NCBI RefSeq assembly: GCF_902635505.1
Contig: NC_045429.1
Span: 217,871,997-217,935,996, forward strand
Direction: 5' to 3'
DNA from: Sarcophilus harrisii
Taxonomy: Eukaryota; Chordata; Mammalia; Dasyuromorphia; Dasyuridae
Length of the DNA stretch: 64,000 nucleotides
In this document: one piece after another, positions 1 to 12,285 of the stretch
Layout: the number at the start of each line of letters is the position of its first letter
Numbering within the stretch: the stretch's first letter is position 1
Translations under genes and position numbers: made by a program
The notes under the pieces: generated by a model
Databases searched by the model: none
What the model saw: only the letters and a program-made list of their open reading frames with translations
Told to the model about the DNA's origin: nothing

Positions 1-655
1 TGTGGCTTAAGATCTGAAAATCTGTTTATTTTGCAACAGTAAAGAAATAGTTATGCAATATTGTATGAGGACCTAGAATATAACCTTGTTACTAGGCTAA
101 TATTTTTATTTGGGAGAATCTTTAGCATCTTAAATCCATGACAAATATGTTAATCATACAGCAAGAAACATTTAAAAATATGGTACTTGATTTTTTTTTT
201 TACCTACATATCCCAACCACATTCTTTCAAAAATTTTCCTTAAAACAGATAATGGAATGTTTATGCCATTTTGTAGAAAATACTTTAAAAAACACCAAAC
301 CAATAAACTATTCTACCCAGTGCCATATTTATTCCCTTCTAGCAAAGATAGTTTGGAATACTACTACCTTTAAGCTACTACTGGTCTGGGAGAGGTGATG
401 ACTGAAAATACTACTACCAAAATATGACTAGGTATTTGGTAAAATATTATGTTAAAAGGTAACAATGCTAAGAGAATGATCAGGAAATTGAATCTGTGAT
501 TATTAGTGTAAAAAATGTTGTCTTTGGTGTTGATTCACATTATCTCCAGTTAACATAATACTAGTTAACATGGCATAAGAATATGTATAAAGATATTTCT
601 AAAAATCTACAAAAATGGAATTAGAATACTTTTAATTAACATTAGACATCGAGGA
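1..655. other. AT-rich non-coding DNA
   Basis: No repeat family, exon or RNA gene is recognised. Short open frames here look like chance frames in AT-rich sequence. Confidence 0.5.
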
Positions 656-657
656 TC

Positions 658-915
658 TGTTTCTTTTTATCTGAAATGACAATAACAGCATTTATATAGG
701 TTTGCAAAAACACTTTACAAATAACTCATTTGATTTCATAATAACCCAGGGATATGGGTGCTATTATCCCTATCTTATAGGTGAGGAAACTGAGGTAGAC
801 AGAAGTTAAGTAGTTTTTTATAAAGAGTAACATAGCTAGTAATCTCTGAGACAAGATTTGTATTCTGCTCTTCCTGACTACAGGTTCAGTACTCTTGTTT
901 GCTGCACTATCTCTT
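658..915 (-). mobile_element. MIR (CORE-SINE) relic
   Basis: Reads as the reverse complement of MIR: a block like the MIR 3' region (CTCATTTGATTTCATAATAA), then GTGAGGAAACTGAGG, then a decayed GTAACATAGCTAGTAA core. Strongly diverged, so ancient. Confidence 0.8.
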
Positions 916-1790
916 TGCATCTGTTCACTTTTAACATATGAAAGATGACAAGAGAAAATTGGTTTACATAGGATATCCAGACCAACAGTATTGTTTTAAG
1001 GAAATTATGTACCAGGAAATTTGGATTCTGGTTCAGAAAAAGGGTTATCTGAATTTCTTAAGATATTGCATAATTATGAATAATCTATTTCATGGGAGAT
1101 GCCTATCATTTCTAGCTAGTGAGCTTTTAAAATGCCATGTGCTATATAAATGTTAAGTATATATTAAAACTTAATATTTTGGTGTGATAATACCCCAAAC
1201 CCTTAGATTTATTTACTATCTTGTAAAGGGTAGTTCTTGTTAAGTACCAGGATAGTTTCTGGCTTCATACTTTGAAAGACCACCAGGAGTGAAAGTCAAA
1301 ACCAATTCTCTTTAAAGGAGAATGTCTTATCAATAATGACATAATACTTATTCCCAGAAACTGATGAAAATTCAATAATATTTTATCTAGTACTACAGTC
1401 TTACAGAATATAATAGGCATAGAGGGGGAAGTGATATTCTTTTGGCTTCATAAATTTTTGTACAACTAGGTATGTACCTTTTGGAAATAGCAATATGGAT
1501 ACAAATAACTACATGGATGAAATTCTTGACCACTCAATATTTTAAACATTGCTTCCAAAGGCAATTGAAAGTTGTTTTTATAGCAATCTATTGTATTAAA
1601 AATTATTACAATCCCCAGTATACTTATAATTTAGTCAAATTGAGTTATGTGAAATAGTTAAAATTTTTGTATATATGTCTGTGTGATTATGTATACATGA
1701 AATATTTACAAGCCCAAGTTGAACTGTTTGAGCACTGTGCAATATGTTCATTTTAAAATGGAGCACTTAGTAATTTGGTATATTGACCCA
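916..1790. other. Non-coding, no clear repeat
   Basis: AT-rich. The segment at about 1110-1160 (GCTATATAAATGTTAAG) resembles the 3' tail of a MIR. Nothing else is identified. Confidence 0.4.
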
Positions 1791-1794
1791 CATG

Positions 1795-2005
1795 GCATTG
1801 AAGAATAGGAGAATGCTCTTCCTTTTCTTCCTTGCAGAGATGAACCTATGCTGTCAGATTTTGTCCAGATGTTAATTTTGCTGAATTTCTTTTCCCCTCC
1901 CCTTTTTTATTCTTTGTTAAAAGGGATGGTTCTCTGGGTGGGGGAGGAACATATTGAGAAGTGAAGGTCATTTAAAATGTCAATAAAAATGAATTTTAAA
2001 AGGTA
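1795..2005 (+). mobile_element. Old L1 3'-end fragment
   Basis: Contains the marsupial L1 3' UTR signature: TTGCTGAATTTCTTTTC, then TTCTTTGTTAAAAGGGATGG and CTCTGGGTGGGGGAGG. Only the last ~200 bases of an element are present. Confidence 0.65.
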
Positions 2006-2515
2006 ATTTGGGTACTCTTCCAGTCCTTGTGAACAGGAAATGTCCTGTTTTTTTGTTTGTTTTGCAGAGTACTTCCTATTTGAATGAATAACTTGGGGAA
2101 AAAAGGCATTTATTAAAATGGGAAAGTAATGTGGAGAAGAAAGCACTATGTTAATTGTTAGAGATACAAATAGAAAACTCAAAAAAACTCAAGACTCTAT
2201 TTGAGGAAGGTAGCACACATAGGATGATCTAGCTGCAGGGTGAATGGAAAAGTTAAGATACCATAGGATATATCAGCTTGTGTCCCACAAAACTGGAGAG
2301 CTTGGAGGGGACAGATCCCTTACCATTGAACCTAAGGTTTGGAGTGGAATGAGGATTATGGATTCCCTCTGGCAGGGATAGAAATGGAAAGGGTCAGTGC
2401 CCAGGTAGGAGCAGGGAACTGGAAAGGCACATTGGCAGGGAGGTCTGGGGGAGGTCAAGTGGTCTGAAGAGAAGGAAGGCATGGACTCAACTCTTTAAGA
2501 GCTGACTAATGCACT
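2006..2515. other. Non-coding interval between L1 fragments
   Basis: About 2105-2200 (GCATTTATTAAAATGGG, AGAGATACAAATAGAAAA) faintly resembles an inverted L2 3' end. The G-rich stretch 2290-2480 is not recognised. Confidence 0.35.
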
Positions 2516-2519
2516 ATTG

Positions 2520-3080
2520 GTGGCATTGTGAATTCCAATCATTCTGAAAAAGAAAATGTGGAATTATTCAGAGACAGTTTAAAAATCTATACTCTTTGAC
2601 TAATAGTGTCAAAAAAGAAATGCTCCATAAATGTCACAACATTTATTGTGGCACTTTTTGCAATAGCAAAAAACTTGGAAGCAAAATAGGCATCAAACCA
2701 ATGGGGAATGCTTAAAAACAATTGGTGGTAAAAGATAATGCAGTATTCTTTGTAAGAAATAATATGATGAATGCAGAAAAGCATGTGGAAACAAACATGC
2801 AGAGGAATGTAAGCAGAAACTAGAAAAATAAACTTTATTGCAACAATATAAATGCAAACAATAGCAAAACAACTGAGATGGCATGGTATGAAATTACAAT
2901 ATCCAAACTTGTTCCCAAAGAAATAGAAGCATTTCTCTTCTTTGCTGAGGTGAGGGATTATGGGCATAGAACAATCCAAGAATGTCAGACATTTTTCAAT
3001 TCATTGCTTTTGCTGACCTATTTTCCCCTCTCTTTGTAATAAGGAATGATTCTTTGGGAGAAGTGAGAAGACAGAAGTTG
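2520..3080 (+). mobile_element. Old L1 3' region
   Basis: Follows the ancestral L1 3' UTR order: GTGGCACTTTTTGCAATAGC, AAACTTGGAAGCAAAATAGG, a GGGGAATGCTTAAAAACAAT block, and at the end TTTGTAATAAGGAATGATTC. It is more diverged than the L1 copies at 40.7 and 52.4 kb. The opposite-strand open frame over this stretch is not a gene. Confidence 0.7.
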
Positions 3081-3735
3081 ATACTAAATTTTTTATTGAA
3101 TTTTTTTGAGTGCTAACTAGAACACGAGTGTGTGTGTGGGGGGAGTATTAATGACATTAAAGGCTAATATAAAAACTGCCTAAGTTCTTTTTAGTCACTT
3201 TTTTTTCAAAAGCAGAGATCAATGTTTTTAAGACAATTTTGACATCAGCGCATTTTAGATTTTAAAAAAGTAGAATTTTGATTTAAATTTGATGCAATTG
3301 AATAATTTTAATATTCTACCTTCTATGTTAGTATTGAATGTTGCAATTTTCATATAAAGGCTAAAAATATTTAGTATCAAAAGACATTATGTAGTTCATA
3401 TTTCCAATCTCCCCCTCAAAAGACTCAATTTTGAAGACTCAAAAAAGCTCATTCCTGAACCTATTAAGTAGAAAAAATTTTTAATTTTTTAATTCCAATT
3501 TTTTATTTATTAAATATAAAGAATGTTCTTATACTGAACTAGTAATTTGCTTGTCAGGAATTAAATATAACTGCAATTCTTTGAGGCTTTTATTGACATC
3601 TACCCTTGTATGTATTTTGACCAATTAAAAGTAGTCTCATTTCAACAAACAGTTATCTTAGTCTTAGGGGAACTTCAGTAATTTAAAATAGAACAGCATT
3701 GCTTACATTCATAATTTCCAATAGAACTCAAAAAA
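3081..3735. other. AT-rich unique DNA
   Basis: No recognised repeat beyond a short TG run at about 3127-3140. No exon seen on either strand. Confidence 0.4.
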
Positions 3736-3737
3736 AA

Positions 3738-3966
3738 GTGTATTTAGCACTTTATAAAGTTTTCAAAGAACTTTACTCATGCTATCCCATTTGATCCTCA
3801 CAACAACCCTGTGAGGTAGGTGCTATTCACATTTTACAAATGTGTGAATTGAGGTGGTGAGAGGTTAAGTGACTTGCCCAGGATCACACAGCTCTCACGG
3901 CTAAGGCAGAATTCAAACTCAAGTGTTCCTGACTCCAACTCCCAACACTATCCATTATACTACCGA
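3738..3966 (-). mobile_element. MIR, well preserved
   Basis: One of the clearest MIR copies in the window. It contains TTTGATCCTCACAACAACCC, TGAGGTAGGTGCTATTCA and the core GTGACTTGCCCAGGATCACA, all in reverse-complement orientation. Confidence 0.9.
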
Positions 3967-4962
3967 GGTTCCAATTTAACCTTTATATTGAAACTTGCAT
4001 TTTCCTTTATTGCTATAAATTTGACATCATTCTTGAAACAAACCTTACAAATGGCTGCTATATATAAACACTTCCAGGTAAAAGGTCTTATCATCCCACC
4101 TGCTCACTGGGCAGCAACATCCAAATTTTCTGATGTAGGAAATTGTCTGATTTAACCTCTTCCCACTTTTCACTTTTCTTTCCATAGCATGTGACTGCAT
4201 ATGCCATGATTCCTTTTTTTCCTTCTACATCACTGCTTACCACTGTTACTTATACCTCTCCTAGTCTTACATTCAGACAAATCTTTTAATTCCCTTATTT
4301 AAATCATCTAACTTGTATGGGAGGGGAAGGAGAGAGAGAAAGGAGAAAGCCATACATTGCAAAATGATGTAGAGATTTTTAAAGTCATTGTCATCAATCT
4401 CTAATGCACTTAAAAACATAAGTCCTCTTATAATCTCTACAAATCTCAATATAGTTCTAAAATAATTAGATCTGCTTTTCCTCAAGTACTAATATTTAAG
4501 ATAATTAAAACACTATTATATATGCATATAATTGTATTGTTTTTAATTACTATTATCACATTACTGTCTTCTACCTTGCATTAAAATTAACCTTCAAAGT
4601 ATAAAAAAAAAACCAAAAAATGTAGGTTGCTATATCATTAACTTATTTGAAAACAGATAAAAATTGAAACTTTTTACCTATTAAAAGTCAATAAGAATGA
4701 TTTATAATTAGCATGTGTTAGCCTATCCCTGTAAGCAAACCCTCCCAGGATTTGTGTCAGACTATACTTTTTGTTAGTTCCTCTCAAACACAACTATGTG
4801 TACTTAAAATAAAACTATCTTGTTTTTAAAACAACTTGTTTTTATTATACTGTGAATACTGTATCATAGAATCATGGGTGTATAGGATTTTAAAATAGTA
4901 AATATGAACCATAGATGATGAGTTAACATCTGAAAAAACTCAATTTTTATAGGAGCTAGATC
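3967..4962. other. Non-coding, no recognised feature
   Basis: AT-rich with short poly-A runs. No repeat or exon was identified. Confidence 0.4.
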
Positions 4963-4964
4963 TC

Positions 4965-5165
4965 TGATTTTATTGATGTATTTCCAGATGAAGAAACTCA
5001 TAATAATTTTTCTGTACCTTCTCTTCAACTTAAAAATCTTAAGAGAGTTGTTTAAAATCTGAGAAATTGTGATTTCCTCAGGGTCACAAAGCTCCTGTGT
5101 GTCAGAGGGAGAGCTCAAATCTAAGCCTTTCTGACTTCAAGACCAGCTGTATTCATTGTATCATT
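4965..5165 (-). mobile_element. MIR relic
   Basis: Reverse-complement MIR: CCAGATGAAGAAACTCA, then CCTCAGGGTCACAAAGCTCC and CTGACTTCAAGACCAGC. Diverged, with an internal insertion between the two halves. Confidence 0.6.
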
Positions 5166-6232
5166 TTAACTCTAATCCAGGGTACACCACACATTAGTGA
5201 GTGCTAATAAATCAAACCCTAATTCGAGGATTTTGTATATAACAGCAGCTGAGTGCAATGTTTTAAAATCAGTTTTTACAATTTCATTTCATATCATAAA
5301 AATTTGACAAACTGCAATATTAGATATAATTTATTGAGTTTTCTGGTTAACTGAATGAGGGTCAACCAGAAAATCTATTTTAGTCCTTTGGTGAAGCAAA
5401 CAAAGCCTCTTCTACTTCCCCTCCAGCCCACTCCTTTTGAAATAAGAAAATACTTTAATTTTAAAGTATTTAAAAGACTTTTAAGAGAGTAAAAGATTAA
5501 GAACAAAAGCTACAATTTTGAAAAATGAATTGCGTGGTAATATTGATACTTTTTAACTTACTTAAGGCCGTTGTTTTTCTACAAACCCTGAAGACATTAG
5601 GGAAAAGTTTCCCTGATTACTTCAACAAATGGAAATATCTCTTAGCTTCATCTCGAATATAATAGAAAGGAGATCTCTTGAAAGAAGTGATCCAAGTGGA
5701 ATTGAATAGAGTTAGAAAAATGATTCTCTAAAGCTATACCAAAAGTTAATATCCTGCATGATGAAGCAAACTGTTAAATTGTTACTTCTGGACCCTTTGC
5801 TCAGTCACGACTGTGAAATACTTTTTGTTCCAAGAATAAATTATGTCTTCTAAATGGCATATTAGAGAAATGTCCAGCGGTATGAGAAAATACTTAGATT
5901 TAGAATAAGATTAATACAAATATTTCTGTAGGCTTATTCTTGCAACAGAGTACAGAATTTCTTCATACTTTTTACTTTCCCAAATGTATGTCTTTTTCTG
6001 CCCTAATGGACATAATTTCTTTGTTGAATACTGCATCAGAATCATTATTCACATCAATTATTCTTGGCTCAGTAGATGTAGATGATGTTGATTAAGTTGA
6101 ATGTGCACTAAAAGTTGAAAGATTCCCACTTCTCATCAAGTCCTGGATATGATTTTTTTTTAATCTAAAACTAGAGTTAGGAAAGTAGACAGAGGGATAT
6201 GACAACTTGAGGGTTTGAGTTACTTTGTTTCC
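5166..6232. other. Non-coding unique DNA
   Basis: No repeat family or coding exon recognised. Confidence 0.4.
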
Positions 6233-6234
6233 AG

Positions 6235-6425
6235 TTAATTATAGAATCTTAATGCTGGAAAAAAGTTTAAAAGATTCTTTAAGCCATTTGTTCCATAGAA
6301 GAAGAAATTTTTAAATGGTGATTGAATGATTGGTTCTAGATCATGCAATTAGCTAGTGTTAGATGTAGAACCCAGGACTCATGACTTCTAGTCCAATGCT
6401 GTTTTTACTGCAGTGCAGACTTACA
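6235..6425 (-). mobile_element. MIR-related CORE-SINE
   Basis: Has the layout TAGAATCTTAATGCTGGAAA, then GATCATGCAATTAGCTAGTG and GAACCCAGGACTCATGACTT, typical of a MIR/THER-type SINE in reverse orientation. Confidence 0.6.
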
Positions 6426-7525
6426 CATGCGAAGAATCGCTGACATCTCCTCACTTAGATGAGGTTAAGACTGCTTTCAGGAGAATCATATTGATATATA
6501 CTGGAAGTACCTTCGAGAGATGTTGGAACATGTGGTGATATTTTTTTAATTCATTCCAGTCTACTAATTATGTGTTAATGGCAGTCTTTTGGACTGGCTT
6601 CAGCTCTCTTCAAAAATCCAGATCCAAAGCCATTTTTTTTCTCCTCTTGGCTCTTTTGCTGGTGGTTGAATTTTTTGCTGAGAAAACCTGGTGAGAGAAT
6701 TCTGTAATAAGAGCACTTGGGCATTCCCCTTCACCAGAAATTCTCCCACTTCCTAATACTGATATGTGGCCCTGTGGGAAAATAGGACTTGGTTTTTGGC
6801 GTCTGTACTTGTTCTTTTCATCAGTGAAAATGCTGGAAAATTCTGAACTAGTGAATTCCAAAGAGTTAGGACAGTGGGCATCCCAGTGTCTCAGAATTAA
6901 GTTTTGTAGCTAGCTAAGTACTTAATACCTGGAGAGTAAGGGGTTTCCTTTGAGACCTAGCTCAGCAGTGAATGAGGAGGACTCATTCAGGTAGAGATTC
7001 TGTATTTGGATGTGAACTTGGTGGAACCAATGTTGTGCAGAAACGGTGCTAGGTGAGTCCACTCTCTCCAGAAACCAAGATTGTATAAAGGTGTATGTGA
7101 GTGATATGTCTATTTTCATTCTTGTTTATATCTTTAAATGTCTCTTTGTGAAAGCTAACTGATGCCAAGTGGTTCAGTGAAGTTATACTTACTGTAACTA
7201 GCTATGAGGAAAGAAACAGCTAGTGGGGAATAAGCAAATAGTTTTAGAGAAGAGGTATTCCTAAACCCTTCAAGGTGACCCCTAGAACCTTGTGGGCAAA
7301 TGTAGTAGGCCTGGCTCTGGGAGAACAAGGTCAGAATATACCCATTGCACTACTCTTAATATGATACTACTTGAAGTAAAATGACAGAAGATCTTTTGTT
7401 AATGAATGCATTCAATTGATGTGAAAGTTCAGTTTGTATGTTGAAAACCACTAGAGGGCATCAAAACTTATTTTCATTTTCATTTTTTCCCTCCAAATCT
7501 GGTTCCTGTAGGAACTTGGAACACA
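6426..7525. other. Non-coding unique DNA
   Basis: Short frames on the minus strand (6610-6861, 6922-7119) match no family I know. A CTCF-like motif lies at 7448-7459. The interval could contain an unrecognised old repeat. Confidence 0.35.
7448..7459 (+). promoter_or_regulatory. Candidate CTCF core motif
   Basis: CCACTAGAGGGC fits the CTCF core CCAC-N-AG-R-GGGC. A 12-base match in 64 kb can occur by chance, and occupancy cannot be judged from sequence. Confidence 0.35.
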
Positions 7526-7527
7526 AA

Positions 7528-7710
7528 TGACAGGTTAGAAAGGGCATTCAAGCTCATCTAATTCAATCATCTCATTTTACAAAATAGGAAAGTGAAGCCC
7601 AGAGAAGTGAAGTGATGTGCCTTAGATCACACAAGTATTTAGTAGGAAAACTAGTGGCTGAATGCCAAGTCCAAATCCAGTGCTCTTTCTACTATGATAC
7701 TTCAATACTG
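7528..7710 (-). mobile_element. MIR-related CORE-SINE
   Basis: Contains CATCTCATTTTACAAAATAG, AAGTGAAGCCCAGAGAAGTG and TCCAGTGCTCTTTCTAC, the reverse-oriented CORE-SINE layout. Confidence 0.75.
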
Positions 7711-8398
7711 TTTAATTTGTGTGTGATTATGTTATTATATATAACCTTTAGATTTAAAAGGATACTTTAGACAATTATTGGTAACAATGTATTAGAAACT
7801 TGATTATATGGAAATCTGCTCTGGAATAGTTTGTGGAAATAGCTAATTATTTGACAAAAATCCCACAATAGTATTCTTTCCTACTAAAGGAAAGCTGAAT
7901 TCTACTTTTTGCTCTTCCATTTTATTACTCAAAAGTATAGTCGTGTCACTTCTCTATCCTCCTGTTTATCCATTTGTAAAATAGTATTCTTCTTGCTAAA
8001 GAATTATTTCAAAGTTGCAACTTTATCTTCTGAGTTAATTACTATTTGAACCTTCGCCTTATGTAATCTCATCTGAACCCAACTCAAATAAAAAGAATGC
8101 CTCTTTATAAGTAATCCATCATATTTCCACCAATCTTCCCCTCCCATTTATATTTATAGATGCTTAGTAAAATTAAAAAATATAATCTATATGAACTTGA
8201 AAAGCTTTGTCTCATATGAAAAGAAAAGCTAGCTTTAAATTTGTACAAACAATTGTGTAGTAATGAAATCTGTTAATATAAATTACCATAATAGAAAGTG
8301 AATTTTTAAAAATCTTAAAGAACAAATGAAAAACTAATTTCAGTGGCTTTAATAAATAGGACCTTTCTTAACCAAACTGATAAAACTGTGTACACTTA
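7711..8398. other. AT-rich non-coding DNA
   Basis: No repeat or coding sequence recognised. Confidence 0.4.
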
Positions 8399-8399
8399 T

Positions 8400-9163
8400 T
8401 ACTTCCACTTTTCCCTATTCTATTCTTTAATCCTCTTCAATATTTAGAATTTAACCTTCATCACTTATCTGAAATGTAACTCTCCAAAGTAGCCAATGAT
8501 TGTTTTAATTATCAAATCTGAGGGTTTTTTCTTAGTCTTCATCCTTCATGACCTCTCTGTTGGATTTGCCTGTCTTGACCATCTGCCCCTCCTGGATATT
8601 CCTCCTCTCTGGCTTGACACTACTGTCTCCTCATTTTCCCTTACCAGTTTGCTCCTTCTAGATTTCCTTTTCTGTTTCATTATCCCTATTAGACCATATA
8701 ATATGGTGTTCCCCAAGGCTCTGTCCTACACTCTCTTATTTCTCTACACTTTCTTTTGGTGACCTCATTAGTTGCCATGGATTTAAATGTCATTTCTTTG
8801 CCAATGACTAGTCTACTTCCCTATCAGATGTCCCAGAGACATCTCAAACTCAATACTTAAAAGAGAATTCTCTTTATTACCTGCCCTTCCTCTTCCCCAA
8901 CTCCTTTCTCTTCAAAATTTCTCTATTTCCGTTGGAAGATTTTTCTAGTCTCCCACATTTATAACCTCATCATTAGCGCTGACTCTTCACTCTCAAAACC
9001 TCACCCTACATGTCTCATTCAATTACCAAATCTTGCCATTTCTACCCTCAGAACATCCTTCTCACTGGACATCTCTCCCTTCTCACAGCTCTTCTCACAT
9101 GCCTTAATCCTTTTACCCAGATTGTGAAAATAGCCTTCTAACTGATTTCCCTCTTTCAAGTAC
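8400..9163 (+). mobile_element. L2 LINE, reverse transcriptase to 3' part (left piece)
   Basis: A decayed L2 reverse transcriptase frame is visible at 8496-8762, with LHDLSVGFACLDH standing for the L2 motif LDLSAAFDTVDH and VFPKALSYTLLFLYT for GVPQGSVLGPLLF. The L2 3' text follows, with GATGTCCCAGAGACATCTCA and TCAATTACCAAATCTTGCCA. The SINE at 9164-9357 separates it from the right piece. Confidence 0.85.
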
Positions 9164-9357
9164 ATTGTTACAGTTGTTGTTAGGTCATTTCAATTGAATC
9201 TGATTCTTTGTGACCCCCTTCTCCAGCTCATTTGGCAAATGAGTAAATTTAAGCAAACAGGGTTAAATAATTTGTCTAAGGTCACACCCTAGTAAGTGTC
9301 TAAGGTTTGAACTTGGGTCATCCTGACTCAAGGCCCCCTGCACCATTTAGTTGCCCT
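9164..9357 (-). mobile_element. tRNA-derived marsupial SINE (RTE-type tail) inside L2
   Basis: Begins with the reverse-complement tail GTTGTTGTTAGGTCATTTCA and ends with the tRNA-like head CACCATTTAGTTGCCC. The flanks CTTTCAAGTA and CTTTCAAAGTA are a probable target-site duplication. It lies cleanly inside the L2 copy. Confidence 0.85.
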
Positions 9358-9865
9358 TCCTTTCAAAGTAATTTTACTTAAGCAAAGATCAGCCCATACC
9401 ACTCCCTTAATCAATCAACTCTAGAGGCTCTAGGATAAAATACAAACTCTGTTTAGCTTTTTAAAACTTTTACCACTTGACCTCTTATCTGTCCATTCTT
9501 ATTGGACATTACTTTCCTGTTGTTAAATCAGCCAATTTTTCCTCTTTATTCCCTTGTATCTGACATTCCTAATTTCCATCTCTCTGACTTTCCCACTGGC
9601 CATTTACTCATGCCTAGCATGTACTTTCTCATTTCTAGCTCATAAAATTGCTTTCTTCCAGCAAAAGGATTCCTAGTACTGCCTTCGATAGTATGAACTC
9701 TTTCCTAGGGCCCTTCAATTGCTGGTGCCTTCCCTACTTATTATATTTAACTACTTTGCATTTATTTGTTTTCATTCTATTTTATTCTGTATATATTTGT
9801 ATTTGTATTCCCTATTAGAATGTAAGCTTCTTTTGAGGAATGATTTTTATCTACAAATATATAAC
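9358..9865 (+). mobile_element. L2 LINE 3' end (right piece)
   Basis: Continues the L2 of 8400-9163. Recognisable parts are AAGATCAGCCCATACCACTC, CTCTAGGATAAAATACAAAC and ATTAGAATGTAAGCTTCTTT, all standard L2 3' landmarks in order. Confidence 0.85.
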
Positions 9866-10363
9866 AAAGTTGATTTTTACTTCTCAGACTGATTGTCTTA
9901 CATAATAAACTTATCAACTAGTCCAACTCTCATTTTAAAGTGCTATAGTTTTCTAGGAAACTTTAGTTCACTGATAGGAATATCAGAGGACACCACCTAG
10001 GTAATTAACCCAGTGTAATTTTGGCAAGCTTTAGCCAAGAAATTATAATTTGAACCTTGAAAAGTTCAAGCAACTGTAAAACAAATTTAGGAATAATAAC
10101 TTTGAAAAGGCCTGAGAAGTCATTTTTCCTCACAGGATTTTGTCTTTATTTTTTAAGCTAACAATACATAGAATATTCATTAAATTTAATTTTCTATCTC
10201 TGAAAGCAGGGAATAAAAGTGTATTTTCTCAACTCCTCCCTTCCCCCCAAAAAAAGATTTTGTCTTTAAAATTGTTTAAATGTACTTTGTTGTTATAGTT
10301 TTTGCTACTTAAAAAAAAAAAGTATACAAAGTAAAAAAAAAAAAAAATTAAGATTTAAACAAA
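9866..10363. other. Non-coding with A-runs
   Basis: Unique AT-rich sequence with long A tracts near 10310-10345. No family recognised. Confidence 0.4.
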
Positions 10364-10640
10364 GGTTGAGTATGGTGGCAAATGCCTGCATTGTCTGCTG
10401 AGAGGTTGAGGTTGGAAGATCTCTACTGCAAGGCTTAATATAGATCAGGTGTCTGCACTAAATTGGGCATCAGAATAGTTAAGACCCTAGGAAGAGAAGA
10501 GGCTGTTCCAGACTGTCTTAGAGAAGTAAACTATGCAAGTCTGCCATATGAAGTAGATTAAAGTTCCCTGGTGGCTTGCAAATGACCTGTACTTCAAATG
10601 TGGGTCTTTAGGGACTCTTGTCTCAAAAAAAAAAAAAAAA
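10364..10640 (+). pseudogene. 7SL (SRP) RNA retropseudogene
   Basis: The sequence follows 7SL RNA in order: ATGGTGGCAAATGCCTGCAT for the 5' Alu-domain start, AGAGGTTGAGGTTGGAAGAT, then GATCAGGTGTCTGCACTAAA for the 7SL block GATCGGGTGTCCGCACTAAG, then GGGCATCAGAATAG. It ends with GACTCTTGTCTC and an A16 tail, as in an L1-mobilised copy. At ~261 bases before the tail it is shorter than the ~300-base parent, and much of the S domain is diverged. It is not a functional SRP RNA gene. Confidence 0.88.
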
Positions 10641-11328
10641 ATTTTTTTTTTAAATTGAAGCAGTCTCTCACATAAAATATTCTCACTAAGTTACCTATCA
10701 TTTCTAAGCTTTTCAATGATAAATCTAATTTCTGACTTGCTACTATGACAGTCTTTCTGAAAATAACAATATGGAGTTTTTGGAGAACCTGTTTTCAGAG
10801 GTAAATATGATTTATGGGAGAGAATGCTAGGACATCCAGTCAGGAGACCTGAATTCTAGTTCTGACTGCCATACACAACTTCTCTAGGTTTGTTCATTTT
10901 ATCTGGAAACTGAAAAGGGCCAGTTTCTTCAATGGAATGATCCCTAAAATTTCTATAATAATCTGAAGTATGGTAAATTCTAAAGAATTACAAAAGCCAA
11001 GTTGTATATTCTAAGGAGAGACAAAGCAGAACTAGGTAAATAAGCCTAGATATTTGTGAGGCCCAAATTTAAATTTATTGGGTTTAACATTTTTCTTTTG
11101 AAAATGCAACTAAACTACTTAGGATTAAATTGGATATATCATATGATGACTGAAGGAAGTAAGCATGATTTGCCTGGACAAAACTCACGTGAGACACAAA
11201 AGTTATGTTTTAATGTTCTGTCAGGCTCCAGAAGGTAGATCTATAAACAAGGGTGGAATCACTCACTCACTATGTATTTAACAAGTACCTGTCCTGTAGA
11301 GTCTATGCTAGATCGGACTACTGATTTT
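10641..11328. other. Non-coding with one MIR relic
   Basis: A plus-strand MIR-like segment spans about 10815-10950 (GTCAGGAGACCTGAATTCTA, then TTTATCTGGAAACTGAAAAG). The rest is unrecognised. Confidence 0.45.
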
Positions 11329-11329
11329 C

Positions 11330-11530
11330 TATGCTAGAGTCTAGAAAATGCAGTGGAGCAAATCTGAGCTCTATATAAGGAAAAAGTTTCTAACCATTAG
11401 CATGGTCCAAAAATTGAATGGACTGCACTAATCAAGCAGTAGGTTGTCCCATACATTGCTCCTGGGAGATTGTACAAGTCAGGTAAAGGTAGAATTTGAT
11501 AGTGTCTGAGATTTCTTCCAACTGTCCCTT
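11330..11530 (+). mobile_element. L3/CR1-clade LINE 3' fragment
   Basis: Matches the CR1/L3 text: AGGAAAAAGTTTCTAACCAT, GAATGGACTGCACTAATCAA, then GTAGGTTGTCCCATA and a TTTCTTCCAACTGTCC end. Ancient and decayed. Confidence 0.7.
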
Positions 11531-12126
11531 TTGTGATGGTCATTCACACCACAATGCAAAAATCTTGAATCAAAGTGCTTTCTTCTTTTGGGATGTTTTG
11601 TTGAAATTTTTAGTTTGTGGAGAACAATTTTTGAGTGTAGTATTTAATATATATTTAACTTTTGAACAAATGTAGAATTACAGTTTTAAACCTGAAAATC
11701 AGTAGTCCGATCTACATTAAAGAGATGAGGAGATTGAATTGTTCAAATTCAAATAGCTATTCTATGGCATATTCAAGAATTGGAGACTTAAAGTTTTCTA
11801 ATACCCCTATAGCATAAATATTTGTAAAGGGAGCCTCAAAAGAATCAAAAGCTAGCTTTGTATGGTGAAGATTGAAACACATGCAAACGCAAATGAAATC
11901 TTATAACCTATTAATGACCAAATTATATATAGGATACCTGTAACAAAAATTATTCTCCTTAAATTTAAAACCTTTTGCTGTCTCTCCCTTGCCCTGGTCC
12001 TTTGACCCTTCCATCAGAATAACTTGAATGTCTTTACTATTTTTCCCTCTCTTCCATTTTCAAAATTTAGTGAAGACAAACAAAGCATATTATGAGCTAT
12101 AAAGTTTCATGTTCAAGAAAGAGCAA
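11531..12126. other. Non-coding, nothing recognised
   Basis: No repeat family or exon identified. Confidence 0.4.
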
Positions 12127-12127
12127 T

Positions 12128-12285
12128 GTTTTTGGGGGGTTCAGGACCTTAAGTTCAAATTCCTACTGTGTTGCTTAGCTATGTGACCTTCAGCAAGGAA
12201 CTGCCTTTTTTGAGTGTTTTTCTGGCATATAAAATTACAAGGTTAGACTATATAATCTCTCCGAGTGGGCTTTCATGTACTTGTT
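12128..12285 (+). mobile_element. MIR relic
   Basis: Plus-strand MIR layout: AAGTTCAAATTCCTACTGTG, GCTATGTGACCTTCAGCAAG, then a decayed tail ending GTTAGACTATATAATCTCT. Confidence 0.7.

Noticed and set aside
2587-2979. 130-codon minus frame
   Set aside because: Antisense to an old L1 3' UTR; no coding features.
8496-8762. Possible small membrane protein
   Set aside because: The apparent hydrophobic protein is a decayed L2 reverse transcriptase (LHDLSVGFACLDH, VFPKALSYTLLF).
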